From Cellulomonas sp. C5510 (lineage in GTDB: Bacteria > Actinomycetota > Actinomycetes > Actinomycetales > Cellulomonadaceae), in NCBI RefSeq assembly GCF_019797765.1, contig NZ_CP081862.1, forward strand, positions 3,720,001 through 3,784,000: 64,000 nt of DNA, given 5' to 3'. The notes under the pieces were generated by a model, which ran no database searches, was not told where the DNA came from, and saw nothing but the letters and a program-made list of their open reading frames with translations. How positions within the stretch are numbered: the stretch's first letter is position 1; every line of letters begins with the position of its first letter. This document shows positions 8,877 through 17,111 of this stretch, in pieces. The position numbers were made by a program, and so were the translations under genes.

Positions 8877-9899
8877 CTACGGACCGGTCACGATTTGGTC
8901 ACGCACCCGGGCGGTCGACCCGCGCTCCACCAGCGTCGTCGGGAACAGCACCTCCCGCGGCACCGGCGCGCCGGTGATCATCTCGAGCAGCATCGAGGCC
9001 GCGGTGACGCCCTGGTCGTGCGCGTTCTGCGCCATCGTCGTCAGGTCGAGGTGCTCGGCCATCTCGTGCCCGTCGACCCCCACCACCGACACGTCGTCCG
9101 GCACCCGCAGGCCCCGGTCGCGCAGCGCGAGGATCGCGCCCATCGCCATCTCGTCCGACGCCGCGAACACGGCGGTGACGTCCGGGCGGCGGTCGAGCAG
9201 CGCGTGCATCGACGCCCGCCCCCCGGCCACGTCGAAGTGCCCGTGCACCTCCAGGCCCTCGACCGCCAGGCCACGGGCGGACATCTCGGCGCGCCAGCCG
9301 GCCGCGCGCCGCACCGCCGGGGACCAGGGCAGGCAGTCGTCGGGTTCGCCCGACAGGTGCGCGATCGTCCGGTGCCCCAGGTCCGCCAGGTGCGCGACCG
9401 CCGTGCGCGCGGTCGCCACGTCGTCCAGCCCGACCGTGACCCGGCCCGGTGCCCCCGCGCCCACGAACACCAGCGGGTAGCCGAGGTCCTCCAGCGCCGC
9501 GACCTCCTCGGCCTCGAGCGGCAGGCCGACCACGAGCACGCCGTCCACCCGCCGCCGCAGCACGTCCGGGTCCACGCGCAGCCGGCGCACGTCGCGGCTC
9601 AGCTCGAACGTGTAGAGCAGGGCGTCGAAGTCCTCGACCCGCAGCGCCCGCTCCGCGCCCTCGATGACGTGGGCGAAGAACCAGTGCGCGACCCAGGGCG
9701 TGATGAGGCCGATCGTCCGCGTCCGGCCCGAGGCGAGCGACGCGGCCGACGGCGACGGCACGTAGCCGAGCTCGTCCGCGGCCCGGCGCACCCGCTCGCG
9801 CGTGGCGGCGGTGACGTTCGGCAGGCCCCGCAGGGCGCGCGACACGGTCGCGGTGGACACCCCGGCTGCCCGGGCCACGTCGACGATGCCGTGCGCCAT
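8877..9899 (-). CDS. LacI-family transcriptional regulator of the alpha-glucoside operon
   Basis: 340 residues: N-terminal LacI helix-turn-helix (IVDVARAAGVSTATVSRALRGL, with the hinge helix around residue 50) and a periplasmic-binding-protein-like sensor domain (GLITPWVAHWFFAHVIEGAERAL to VSVVGVDGHEMAEHLDLTTM). The start at 9899 is chosen because the HTH begins five residues later. A longer frame adds only low-complexity sequence. CACAAT lies seven bases before the ATG, a leaderless-type arrangement. It precedes the ABC genes in the same direction with 101 bases containing a LacI-type operator. It probably represses the operon until sugar binds. Confidence 0.92.
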   Translation of the reverse strand: MAHGIVDVARAAGVSTATVSRALRGLPNVTAATRERVRRAADELGYVPSPSAASLASGRTRTIGLITPWVAHWFFAHVIEGAERALRVEDFDALLYTFELSRDVRRLRVDPDVLRRRVDGVLVVGLPLEAEEVAALEDLGYPLVFVGAGAPGRVTVGLDDVATARTAVAHLADLGHRTIAHLSGEPDDCLPWSPAVRRAAGWRAEMSARGLAVEGLEVHGHFDVAGGRASMHALLDRRPDVTAVFAASDEMAMGAILALRDRGLRVPDDVSVVGVDGHEMAEHLDLTTMAQNAHDQGVTAASMLLEMITGAPVPREVLFPTTLVERGSTARVRDQIVTGP

Positions 9900-9949
9900 G
9901 GCGGGGATTGTGCTCCGCGGGCCCGTGCCCGGTCCACCGTGCGACCCCG

Positions 9950-9963
9950 TGGGAGCGCTACCG
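9950..9963. promoter_or_regulatory. CelR-like operator half-degenerate palindrome
   Basis: TGGGAGCGCTACCG matches 12 of 14 positions of TGGGAGCGCTCCCA, the operator of the actinobacterial LacI-family cellulase regulator CelR. It is 51 bases upstream of the LacI start, so it could mediate autoregulation or link the operon to cellulose-derived signals. Recognition is by eye. Confidence 0.5.
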
Positions 9964-10019
9964 CTTTTGCCGCGCCGCAGGACGGCCGGGGCCGCGTCCG
10001 CCGACACGGGCCGGCGGTG

Positions 10020-10832
10020 TCAGTGGCCGATGCTGCGCAGCACCGCGACGACGCCGTCGTCCGCGATCGTGCCGGTGACCTCGTCCGCCGCCTGCCGCAC
10101 CGCGTCGGGCGCGTGCCCCATGGCCACCCCGCGCGCCGCCCAGCGCAGCATCTCGACGTCGTTGCCCCCGTCGCCGACCGCGACGGTCGCGAACGGCTCC
10201 ACGCCGAGCCGCCGGCGCAGCTCCTCCAGCGTGCTGCCCTTCGACACGCCACCGGGGGTCAGGTCCAGCCACGCGCTCCAGCCGACCGCGTACGACACCT
10301 GGTGCAGGCCCACTCGCTCGACCAGGGCGTGGAACTCCTCGGGCGTGCTGCCCGGGTCGCGGATGACGACACGCGTCGCCGGGCTCGCGCACAGCTCCTC
10401 GAACGTCGACACGCGCTGCTCCCCCGTCAGCTCGCCGTCCGGGAACGGCCGGGACACCAGGAACCCGCGCCCCAGGTCCTCCACCGCGAAGAACGCATCG
10501 GGCAGCTCCATCTGCAGCACCCGCAGCACGGGCTCGGGGTCGAACGTCGTGAGCTCGACGACCTCGTAGCCCTCCGGCCGCTCCGGGGCGACCCGTGCGA
10601 GCACCGCCCCGTTCGAGCACACCAGCCAGCCGTCGTCGATGCCGAGGTCGCGCGCCACCGGGACGGTCGCCAGGACGGCGCGGCCCGTCGCGAGCACGAC
10701 GTGGGCGCCCGCCTCCCGCAGGGACGCGACACACGCGCGCACGTCGTCCGAGACGACGCCGTCGTAGGTCATGAGCGTGCCGTCGACGTCCAGGGCGACG
10801 AGCGTGCCGGCCACGGTGCGCGGGTGGGTCAT
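10020..10832 (-). CDS. HAD-superfamily hydrolase, Cof-type sugar phosphatase
   Basis: 270 residues with motif I DVDGTL (residues 14-19, nucleophile and acid aspartates), motif II in VVLATGR, the Lys of motif III (SKGSTLEEL) and motif [13 protein letters not shown], with a cap domain between. This is subclass IIB (Cof/YbiV), which dephosphorylates small phospho-sugars or flavin nucleotides. The exact substrate is not deducible. The ATG overlaps the serS stop as ATGA, so it is co-translated with seryl-tRNA synthetase, a common pairing in actinobacteria. Confidence 0.9.
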   Translation of the reverse strand: MTHPRTVAGTLVALDVDGTLMTYDGVVSDDVRACVASLREAGAHVVLATGRAVLATVPVARDLGIDDGWLVCSNGAVLARVAPERPEGYEVVELTTFDPEPVLRVLQMELPDAFFAVEDLGRGFLVSRPFPDGELTGEQRVSTFEELCASPATRVVIRDPGSTPEEFHALVERVGLHQVSYAVGWSAWLDLTPGGVSKGSTLEELRRRLGVEPFATVAVGDGGNDVEMLRWAARGVAMGHAPDAVRQAADEVTGTIADDGVVAVLRSIGH

Positions 10833-12142
10833 CGCGACCCGCCCCCCGCGGCCGCCGCGGCCCGCACCGGCTCCAGGACCTCCAGGCCGCCGAGGTACGG
10901 CCGCAGCCCCTCCGGCACCCGGACCGAGCCGTCCGCCTGCTGGTGGTTCTCGAGGATCGCGACGATCCACCGCGTGGTCGCGAGCGTGCCGTTCAGCGTC
11001 GCGACCGGGCGGACCTCGCCGTCCGCCGTGCGCTCCCGGACGCCCAGACGGCGGGCCTGGAACGTCGTGCAGTTGGACGTGCTCGTCAGCTCGAGGTAGC
11101 GCTGCTGGCTCGGCAGCCACGCCTCGCAGTCGAACTTGCGTGCGGCGCTGGACCCGAGGTCGCCCGCCGCGGTGTCGATGACGCGGTACGGCAGGTCGAC
11201 CAGCGCGAGCATCTCCTCCTCCCAGCCGAGGATGCGCCGGTGCTCCGCCGCGGCGTCCTCGACGGTGGTGTAGGAGAACGCCTCCACCTTGTGGAACTGG
11301 TGCACGCGGATGATGCCGCGGGTGTCCTTGCCGTACGACCCGGCCTCGCGCCGGTAGCACGCCGACCAGCCCGCGTACCGGCGCGGCCCCGCCGACAGGT
11401 CGAGGATCTCCCCCGAGTGGTAGCCCGCGAGCGCCACCTCGCTGGTGCCCACCAGGTACAGGTCGTCGGCCTCGAGCCGGTAGATCTCGTCCGCGTGCGC
11501 CCCGAGGAACCCGGTGCCCGCCATGATCTCCGGCTTCACCAGGGTCGGCGTGATGACCGGGGTGAAGCCCACCGCCAGCGCCCGGTCCACGGCCGCGTTC
11601 AGCAGCGCGAGCTCCAGACGGGCGCCGATGCCCGTGAGGTAGTAGAACCGCGCGCCGGAGACCTTCGCGCCGCGCTCGGTGTCGATCGCTGCGAGCCCCT
11701 CGCCGAGCTCCAGGTGGTCCCGCACCGCGAAGTCCGGCCCGTACTCGGCGGCGAAGTCGCGCGGCGTGCCCTCGTGCCGCAGCACCACGTAGTCGTCCTC
11801 GCCGCCGGCGGGCACACCCTCCTCGACGACGTTGCCGATCCGCCGCGCGAGCTCGGTCGCGAGCGCGTCCGCCGCCTCCGCGTCGGCCTGCAGCGCCTTC
11901 ACCTGCTCCGCGAGCGTCTTCGCGCGGGCCAGCAGCGCCTGCTTCTCGTCGCCCTGCGCGGACGCGACCTGCTTGCCGAGGGACTTCTGCTCGGCACGGA
12001 GCGTCTCGAAGTCGGTGAGCGCCGCGCGGCGGCGGGCGTCGGCGTCGAGCACCTGGTCGACCAGCCCGGGGTCGTCGCCGCGGGCCACCTGGCTCGCACG
12101 CACGACGTCCGGATCCTGGCGCAGCAGCTTCAGATCGATCAC
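10829..12142 (-). CDS. serS: Seryl-tRNA synthetase
   Basis: 437-residue class II synthetase charging tRNA-Ser. An N-terminal coiled-coil arm (about 30-105) for the long variable arm of tRNA-Ser is followed by the catalytic core. Motif 2 is visible around [21 protein letters not shown] and motif 3 near the C-terminus ([17 protein letters not shown]), with [15 protein letters not shown] and [15 protein letters not shown] typical of SerRS. The GTG start is preceded by TAGGCT and six bases, so it is leaderless-type. A tRNA-Ser gene lies elsewhere in this window. Confidence 0.97.
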   Translation of the reverse strand: MIDLKLLRQDPDVVRASQVARGDDPGLVDQVLDADARRRAALTDFETLRAEQKSLGKQVASAQGDEKQALLARAKTLAEQVKALQADAEAADALATELARRIGNVVEEGVPAGGEDDYVVLRHEGTPRDFAAEYGPDFAVRDHLELGEGLAAIDTERGAKVSGARFYYLTGIGARLELALLNAAVDRALAVGFTPVITPTLVKPEIMAGTGFLGAHADEIYRLEADDLYLVGTSEVALAGYHSGEILDLSAGPRRYAGWSACYRREAGSYGKDTRGIIRVHQFHKVEAFSYTTVEDAAAEHRRILGWEEEMLALVDLPYRVIDTAAGDLGSSAARKFDCEAWLPSQQRYLELTSTSNCTTFQARRLGVRERTADGEVRPVATLNGTLATTRWIVAILENHQQADGSVRVPEGLRPYLGGLEVLEPVRAAAAAGGGSR

Positions 12143-12148
12143 ACGGCG

Positions 12149-12154
12149 AGCCTA
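12149..12154 (-). promoter_or_regulatory. -10 hexamer TAGGCT for serS
   Basis: On the minus strand TAGGCT is followed by six bases and the GTG start. It belongs to the recurrent leaderless pattern of this window. Confidence 0.55.
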
Positions 12155-12190
12155 CCGACCGCGGGCCCCGACCGGCGGAGCCGGCCCCGA

Positions 12191-12230
12191 CCGGCCCGGT
12201 CCGCGCCCGCTCCGGCGCGGACCGGGCCGG
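12191..12230. repeat. Perfect 17-bp inverted repeat between divergent serS and lipid-kinase genes
   Basis: Arms 12191-12207 and 12214-12230 are perfect reverse complements with a 6-base loop. It lies between two divergent promoters rather than after a gene, so it is not an obvious terminator. It may be an operator, an insulating terminator or a repetitive palindrome. Confidence 0.75.
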
Positions 12231-12258
12231 AGCGTGGGCGCGACCGGGCGCCGCGCCG

Positions 12259-12264
12259 TAGATT
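12259..12264 (+). promoter_or_regulatory. -10 hexamer TAGATT, leaderless-type
   Basis: TAGATT followed by six bases and the ATG of the diacylglycerol-kinase-family gene. Confidence 0.55.
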
Positions 12265-12270
12265 CCTCGC

Positions 12271-13428
12271 ATGACCTGGGAAGCCTGGCTGTCCGTCACC
12301 GCTCTCGTGCTGTCGGTGGTGGCCACCGGGGTCGCGGTGGCCGCGTGGCGGGGCGGCGCCGCGCGACGCACCGGGGCCGGGCGCCCCGCCCCCGCCCCGG
12401 GCACCCCGACGGGCGGACGCGACGAGCCGGACCGGCAGCCCCCGCTCGTCGCGTTCGTCGCCAACCCGTCCAAGCCGGGCGTGCCGGACCTGCGCGCGAC
12501 CGTCCGCCGGGCGTGCGCCGAGCAGTACCTGCCCGAGCCGCTCTGGCTCGAGACCACCCCGGAGGACCCGGGCATCGGCCAGGCGCGGGACGCCGTGGCC
12601 CGGGGCGCGGACGTCGTGGTCGCGCTGGGCGGCGACGGGACGGTGCGCGCGGTCGCCGAGGCCCTCGTCGGGACCGGCGTCCCGATGGGCCTGGTCCCGG
12701 TCGGCACCGGCAACCTCCTGGCCCGCAACCTCGACATCCCGCTCGGCGACCCGCTGGCGGCCCTGCAGATCGCGCTCGACGGCACGGACCGGACCATCGA
12801 CGTCGGCTGGCTCCGCGTGATCCGGTACGAGTCGCTGGTGGACGACGACATCGCGGAGGCCGCCGACGAGCTGCCCGCGGACACCGACGTCCCCCGCGAC
12901 CACATCTTCCTCGTCATCGCCGGGCTGGGCTTCGACGCGGCGATGGTCGCCGACGCGGACGACGAGCTCAAGGCGCGGGTCGGCTGGATCGCGTACTTCG
13001 TCGCCGGCATCAAGCACCTGCACGGCCGGCGGCTGCGGACCGTGCTGCGGCTCGACGACGCCCCGCCGGCGAACGCCCGGGTCCGCTCGCTGCTGATCGG
13101 GAACTGCGGGCGCCTGCCCGGCGGGATCACGCTGCTGCCCGATGCCGAGCTCGACGACGGCTGGCTCGACATCGCCGCGATCGACACCCGGGGCGGGGTG
13201 GCCGGCTGGGCCCAGCTGTTCGGGGAGGTCGTGCTGCAGGGGGTCGGCGTCCGCAACCAGCTCCCGGCCAAGATCGGCCGCATCGACCACACCCGCGCCC
13301 GCGAGGTCCACCTCACGGTGGCCGGCGGCGAGTACGTGCAGGTCGACGGCGACGTCCTCGGCCACGTGACGGAGCTGTCGGCGCGCGTCGACCCGGCTGC
13401 GCTCGTCGTGCGGGTGGCGCGCGCCTGA
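12271..13428 (+). CDS. Diacylglycerol/lipid kinase family protein (YegS/DagK-like)
   Basis: 385 residues. A single N-terminal TM (about 5-27) and a 30-residue Gly/Pro/Arg linker tether a cytosolic lipid kinase domain: FVANPSKPG for the phosphate loop, VVVALGGDGTVRAVAEAL (GGDGT nucleotide-binding motif) and VPVGTGNLLARNL. The second beta domain follows (LIGNCGRLPGG, LLPDAELDDGWLDI). It likely phosphorylates diacylglycerol or another membrane lipid in phospholipid recycling. Family members usually lack the membrane anchor, so the TM is a local addition. Confidence 0.9.
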   Translation: MTWEAWLSVTALVLSVVATGVAVAAWRGGAARRTGAGRPAPAPGTPTGGRDEPDRQPPLVAFVANPSKPGVPDLRATVRRACAEQYLPEPLWLETTPEDPGIGQARDAVARGADVVVALGGDGTVRAVAEALVGTGVPMGLVPVGTGNLLARNLDIPLGDPLAALQIALDGTDRTIDVGWLRVIRYESLVDDDIAEAADELPADTDVPRDHIFLVIAGLGFDAAMVADADDELKARVGWIAYFVAGIKHLHGRRLRTVLRLDDAPPANARVRSLLIGNCGRLPGGITLLPDAELDDGWLDIAAIDTRGGVAGWAQLFGEVVLQGVGVRNQLPAKIGRIDHTRAREVHLTVAGGEYVQVDGDVLGHVTELSARVDPAALVVRVARA

Positions 13429-13448
13429 CGGCCCGGGCACCCCGCCCG

Positions 13449-14399
13449 TCAGACGCTCGTGCCGCCCCGCACCGACCGCAGCCACTCCCGGGCGCCGCGG
13501 AAGTCGGCGTCGGACGTCCCGAGGTGCACGTCGGCGGCCTGCCCGTCCGCCCGCGGGTAGGAGCCGAGGTACCGCACGTGCGGGCACACCCGGTGCAGCC
13601 CCATGAACGCCTCGCCCATGCGCTCCTCGGCGATGTGCCCCTCGGCGTCCATCGAGAACGAGTACCGGCCGAGCGAGTCCCCGATGGGCCGGGACTCGAT
13701 GCGGGACAGGTTGACGCCCCGCGCGGCGAACTGCTCGAGCATCGTCAGCAGCGCGCCCGCCTCGTTCGACGGCAGGTGCACCACCAGGGTCGTCTTGTCC
13801 GCGCCGGTGGGCGCCGGCACCGCGCCGGGCGTGCCCACGACGACGAACCGGGTCACGGCGTGCGGGTTGTCCGCGACCCCCTCCGCGAGCGCCGCCAGGC
13901 CGTAGTGCGCCGTCGCCGCCGGCGGCACGAGCGCCGCGTCGAAGCCCAGCGCCCCCTCGGCGCCCGCGTCCGCCAGCAGGGCGGCGGGTGCCGTGTTCGA
14001 GGCCGCCGGCACGTGGACGGCACCCGGCAGGTGCTGCGCGAGCCACCGGCGGCACTGCACCCACGCGTGCGGGTGCGCGGCGACGCGCCGCACGTCCGCG
14101 AGAGCGACGCCCGGCCGGCCCACCAGCGAGAAGCCCACCGGTACCAGCACCTCGCGCTGCAGCACCAGCGGGGTGCCCACCGCGAGGGCGTCCAGCGTCG
14201 CGGTGACGCCGCCCTCCACCGTGCTCTCGATCGCGACGACCGCGTGGTCGGCCTCCCCGGAGCGCACCGCCTCGATGGCGGTGACGACGTCGGGCTGCGG
14301 CAGGTAGACGGCCTCCTCGGGGCTCGCCACCTGCCGCAGCGCCACCTCCGTGAAGGTGCCCGCGGGGCCCAGGTAGGCGTAGCGGGGACGACCGGGCAT
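13449..14399 (-). CDS. pheA: Prephenate dehydratase
   Basis: 316-residue monofunctional PheA converting prephenate to phenylpyruvate in phenylalanine synthesis. The catalytic domain shows YLGPAGTFTEVAL at the start, VAIESTVEGGVTATLDAL and the essential Thr motif (VTRFVVVG). A C-terminal ACT domain follows (residues about 205-285) with the ESRP phenylalanine-binding motif (LSRIESRPI), so feedback inhibition by Phe is expected. The ATG is preceded by GGAGGTCCCC. It is convergent with the lipid kinase (20 bases apart). Confidence 0.96.
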   Translation of the reverse strand: MPGRPRYAYLGPAGTFTEVALRQVASPEEAVYLPQPDVVTAIEAVRSGEADHAVVAIESTVEGGVTATLDALAVGTPLVLQREVLVPVGFSLVGRPGVALADVRRVAAHPHAWVQCRRWLAQHLPGAVHVPAASNTAPAALLADAGAEGALGFDAALVPPAATAHYGLAALAEGVADNPHAVTRFVVVGTPGAVPAPTGADKTTLVVHLPSNEAGALLTMLEQFAARGVNLSRIESRPIGDSLGRYSFSMDAEGHIAEERMGEAFMGLHRVCPHVRYLGSYPRADGQAADVHLGTSDADFRGAREWLRSVRGGTSV

Positions 14400-14561
14400 G
14401 GGGACCTCCGGGTCGGGCGGTGGCGGTGCGGCGGGACGGACGGGGCGACAGGGACGGGCGGACGCGTGGGACGCGTGGGGACGGCGTGAGCACGCTGTGG
14501 GGCGGGCGTGCACGTGCCGACCGGGGGCGCCCTGGCGACCCGCCCGAGCGTAGTGCGCCCG

Positions 14562-14567
14562 TACGCT
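14562..14567 (+). promoter_or_regulatory. -10 hexamer TACGCT, leaderless-type
   Basis: TACGCT followed by six bases and the GTG start at 14574. It supports this start over an in-frame codon 66 bases upstream. Confidence 0.55.
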
Positions 14568-14573
14568 GGGCCG

Positions 14574-17111
14574 GTGCCCCTGCCCACGCCTGCCGCCGCC
14601 CTGCCCGCCGCCCGGGCGCCCCGGGGGACGCGCGCCGCCCGGGTGGCGGCGCTGCTCGCGGCGCTGCTGGTGCTGGCCCTGGGGTGGTCCCCGGCACCGG
14701 CGGTGGCCGGCACCGGCACGACGGCCCCGGCCGCCGCCGACGACGAGCACCCCGTCGTCCTCGTCGGCGCGACCGGCCTGCGCTGGGACGACCTCGGCTC
14801 GCTGACGACGCCGGCGCTGTGGCAGCTCTCCCGGGAGGGTTCGCTCGGCACGACCGTCGTCCGGTCGGTGGGGTCGTACACGTGCCCGAGCGCGGGGTGG
14901 CTCGCGGTGTCGGCGGGCGGTCGCGCGGACGACCTCCGCGTGCCGGACGGCACGTGCCGGACGCTGCGCGACCCGCTCGCGAACGGCGCCGTCCCGGGCT
15001 GGGCGGACTACGTCGCCGCGACGGACGCGTCCTCGTACGCCTCGCGCCTGGGGCTGCTGGGCGACACGCTCGCGGACGCGGGGGTCCCGGTCGCCGGCAT
15101 CGGCCCCGGCGCGGCGATCGCCCTGGCCGGGTCGGACGGGACGCCGGTGGGGACGCACGTGCGCAAGCCGGCGGACGCGCGGGCGCTCGAGACCGCCGTC
15201 ACCGCCGCGCTCGCCGACGCGCGCCTGCTCGTCGTGGACGTCGGGACGGTCCGCGACCCGGGCTACCAGACCCGTGGCAGGGTCGAGTCCGACGGCACCG
15301 CCGACCCGGACGCCGAGCAGGAGGTCCCGGACCTGTCGGGGACGGACGTCGTCACCGCGCCGACCCGCGCCGAGCAGGTGCAGGACATCGACTCCCGCGT
15401 GGGCGCCGTCGTGGCGGCGACCCGGCGCGCGGACCCGGACGCGACCGTCCTGGTGGCGTCCGTCGCGGACTCCAGCCGCCGGGCGCACCTGCAGCTCGCG
15501 CTGGCCACGGGGCCGGGGTACGAGGGCGGGACGATCGGCTCGCCGTCCACGCGCCAGACCGGGTACCTGCAGGCCACGGACCTGACCCCGACCCTGCTGG
15601 ACGCGCTCGGGATCCGCGACCGGGCGCCGTCGGGCGCGCTCGTCGGCTCCACCGTCCGGCAGGCACCGGACGACGCCCCCGCCGGGCAGCGCGTCGCGTA
15701 CCTCATCGACCAGAACCGGCACGCGCAGGCCGCCAAGCCGCTCGTCGGCGGGTTCTACGTGTTCTGGGTCGGGATGAACCTCGCCCTGTACCTGCTCGTG
15801 ATGGTCGGGCTGAACCACCGGGTGCGCACGGCCTGGTCGGCGCTGCTCCACCGGTTCTGGCCGCGGCGGGTCACGGGCTCGGCGCACCCGGCGCGCGTCC
15901 TGCACGGCCTGCGCATGGGTGCGGTCGTCGTGGCGGCGGTCCCGGTGTCGACGTTCCTGGCGAACCTGCTGCCCTGGTGGCGGGCCGCCACCCCCGGGTG
16001 GGCGCTGGCCGGCGCCGTCGCCCTGTCCGCCGCCGCCGTGACCGCCCTGGCGCTGCTGCCGCCGTGGTGGGGCGGGCGGCTGCTCGGACCGCTCGGCGTG
16101 GTCAGCGGCGTGACGGCCGCGGTGCTGGCCCTCGACGTCGCGACCGGTGCGCGCCTCGCGCTCGACTCGATGATGGGCCCCGGGTCGCTGGTGGCCGGGC
16201 GGTTCTACGGCTTCGGCAACCCGGCGTTCGCCCTGTTCGCGACGGCGATGATCCTGACGGCCGTGGCGCTCGCGGACCCGCTGCTGCGGGCGGGCCGCAG
16301 GGGCCTGGCGGTCGGCGTGGTCGCCGCCACGGGCCTGGTCGCGACGGTGGTGAACGGCCTGCCGTCCCTCGGGGCCGACTTCGGCGGACCGCCGGCGCTG
16401 GTCCCGGGCTTCCTGATCCTGGGCCTGCTCACCGCGGGACTGCGGCTCAGCTGGCGCCGGGTGGTGGCGGTGCTCGGCGCGGGCGCCGTGACGGTCGTCG
16501 GCATCGCGGTCGTGGACTGGATGCGGCCCGCGGACGACCGCACCCACCTCGGGCGGTTCATCGAGACCGTGCTCGACGGCGGGCTGACCACCGTGCTCGC
16601 CCGCAAGGCGGAGACGAACCTGCGCATCCTGTTCGGCAGCGAGCAGACCCTCCTGGCGATCGGCGGCCTGCTGCTGGTCGTGCTGCTGGTCGGGCGTCCC
16701 GCGCGGTCGGCGGTGCGCGCCGACGACGGCGGACCGTACGCGTGGCTGTCCGCGGGCGCCCCGCTGCGGCGCCTGGCGACGGACGCCCCGGTGCTGCTCA
16801 AGGGCCTGACGGCGCTGGCGGTCACGCTCGGCATCGGCTTCGCCCTGAACGACTCGGGCGTGGTGGTGCCGGCCACCGGCATCGGGCTGGCCGTCCCGCT
16901 GCTCGCCGCGACGTGCGCCACGTGGATGCTCTCGCTCCAGCCGGCCACCGCCGCACGCCCCGGCGGTGGCGGTACGGGTCAGCGGCCGCCGGCCGTCCCT
17001 GCCGCGTCGCCCGCGGGGACGGAGACGGACGACGCCGCGGGGACGGGCCCGTCCACGACGGCCGGCGGCCGCACCGCGTCGGCGAACGCGCAGGGCCGCC
17101 CGAACAGGTAG
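14574..17111 (+). CDS. Large membrane protein with extracellular phosphatase-like domain
   Basis: 845 residues. A signal-anchor (LLAALLVLALGWSPAPAVA) leads into an extracellular domain of about 320 residues resembling the alkaline-phosphatase/sulfatase superfamily by its start (HPVVLVGATGLRWDDL and a SVGSYTCPSAGWLAVS region). About ten TM helices follow (from about residue 395), then a disordered Gly/Thr/Ala tail. The last 133 bases are antisense to the conserved end of the facing GGDEF-EAL gene, which suggests that the tail arose by loss of an earlier stop. Conserved in actinobacteria; function unknown. A role in envelope polymer or lipid processing is only a guess. Confidence 0.8.
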   Translation: MPLPTPAAALPAARAPRGTRAARVAALLAALLVLALGWSPAPAVAGTGTTAPAAADDEHPVVLVGATGLRWDDLGSLTTPALWQLSREGSLGTTVVRSVGSYTCPSAGWLAVSAGGRADDLRVPDGTCRTLRDPLANGAVPGWADYVAATDASSYASRLGLLGDTLADAGVPVAGIGPGAAIALAGSDGTPVGTHVRKPADARALETAVTAALADARLLVVDVGTVRDPGYQTRGRVESDGTADPDAEQEVPDLSGTDVVTAPTRAEQVQDIDSRVGAVVAATRRADPDATVLVASVADSSRRAHLQLALATGPGYEGGTIGSPSTRQTGYLQATDLTPTLLDALGIRDRAPSGALVGSTVRQAPDDAPAGQRVAYLIDQNRHAQAAKPLVGGFYVFWVGMNLALYLLVMVGLNHRVRTAWSALLHRFWPRRVTGSAHPARVLHGLRMGAVVVAAVPVSTFLANLLPWWRAATPGWALAGAVALSAAAVTALALLPPWWGGRLLGPLGVVSGVTAAVLALDVATGARLALDSMMGPGSLVAGRFYGFGNPAFALFATAMILTAVALADPLLRAGRRGLAVGVVAATGLVATVVNGLPSLGADFGGPPALVPGFLILGLLTAGLRLSWRRVVAVLGAGAVTVVGIAVVDWMRPADDRTHLGRFIETVLDGGLTTVLARKAETNLRILFGSEQTLLAIGGLLLVVLLVGRPARSAVRADDGGPYAWLSAGAPLRRLATDAPVLLKGLTALAVTLGIGFALNDSGVVVPATGIGLAVPLLAATCATWMLSLQPATAARPGGGGTGQRPPAVPAASPAGTETDDAAGTGPSTTAGGRTASANAQGRPNR

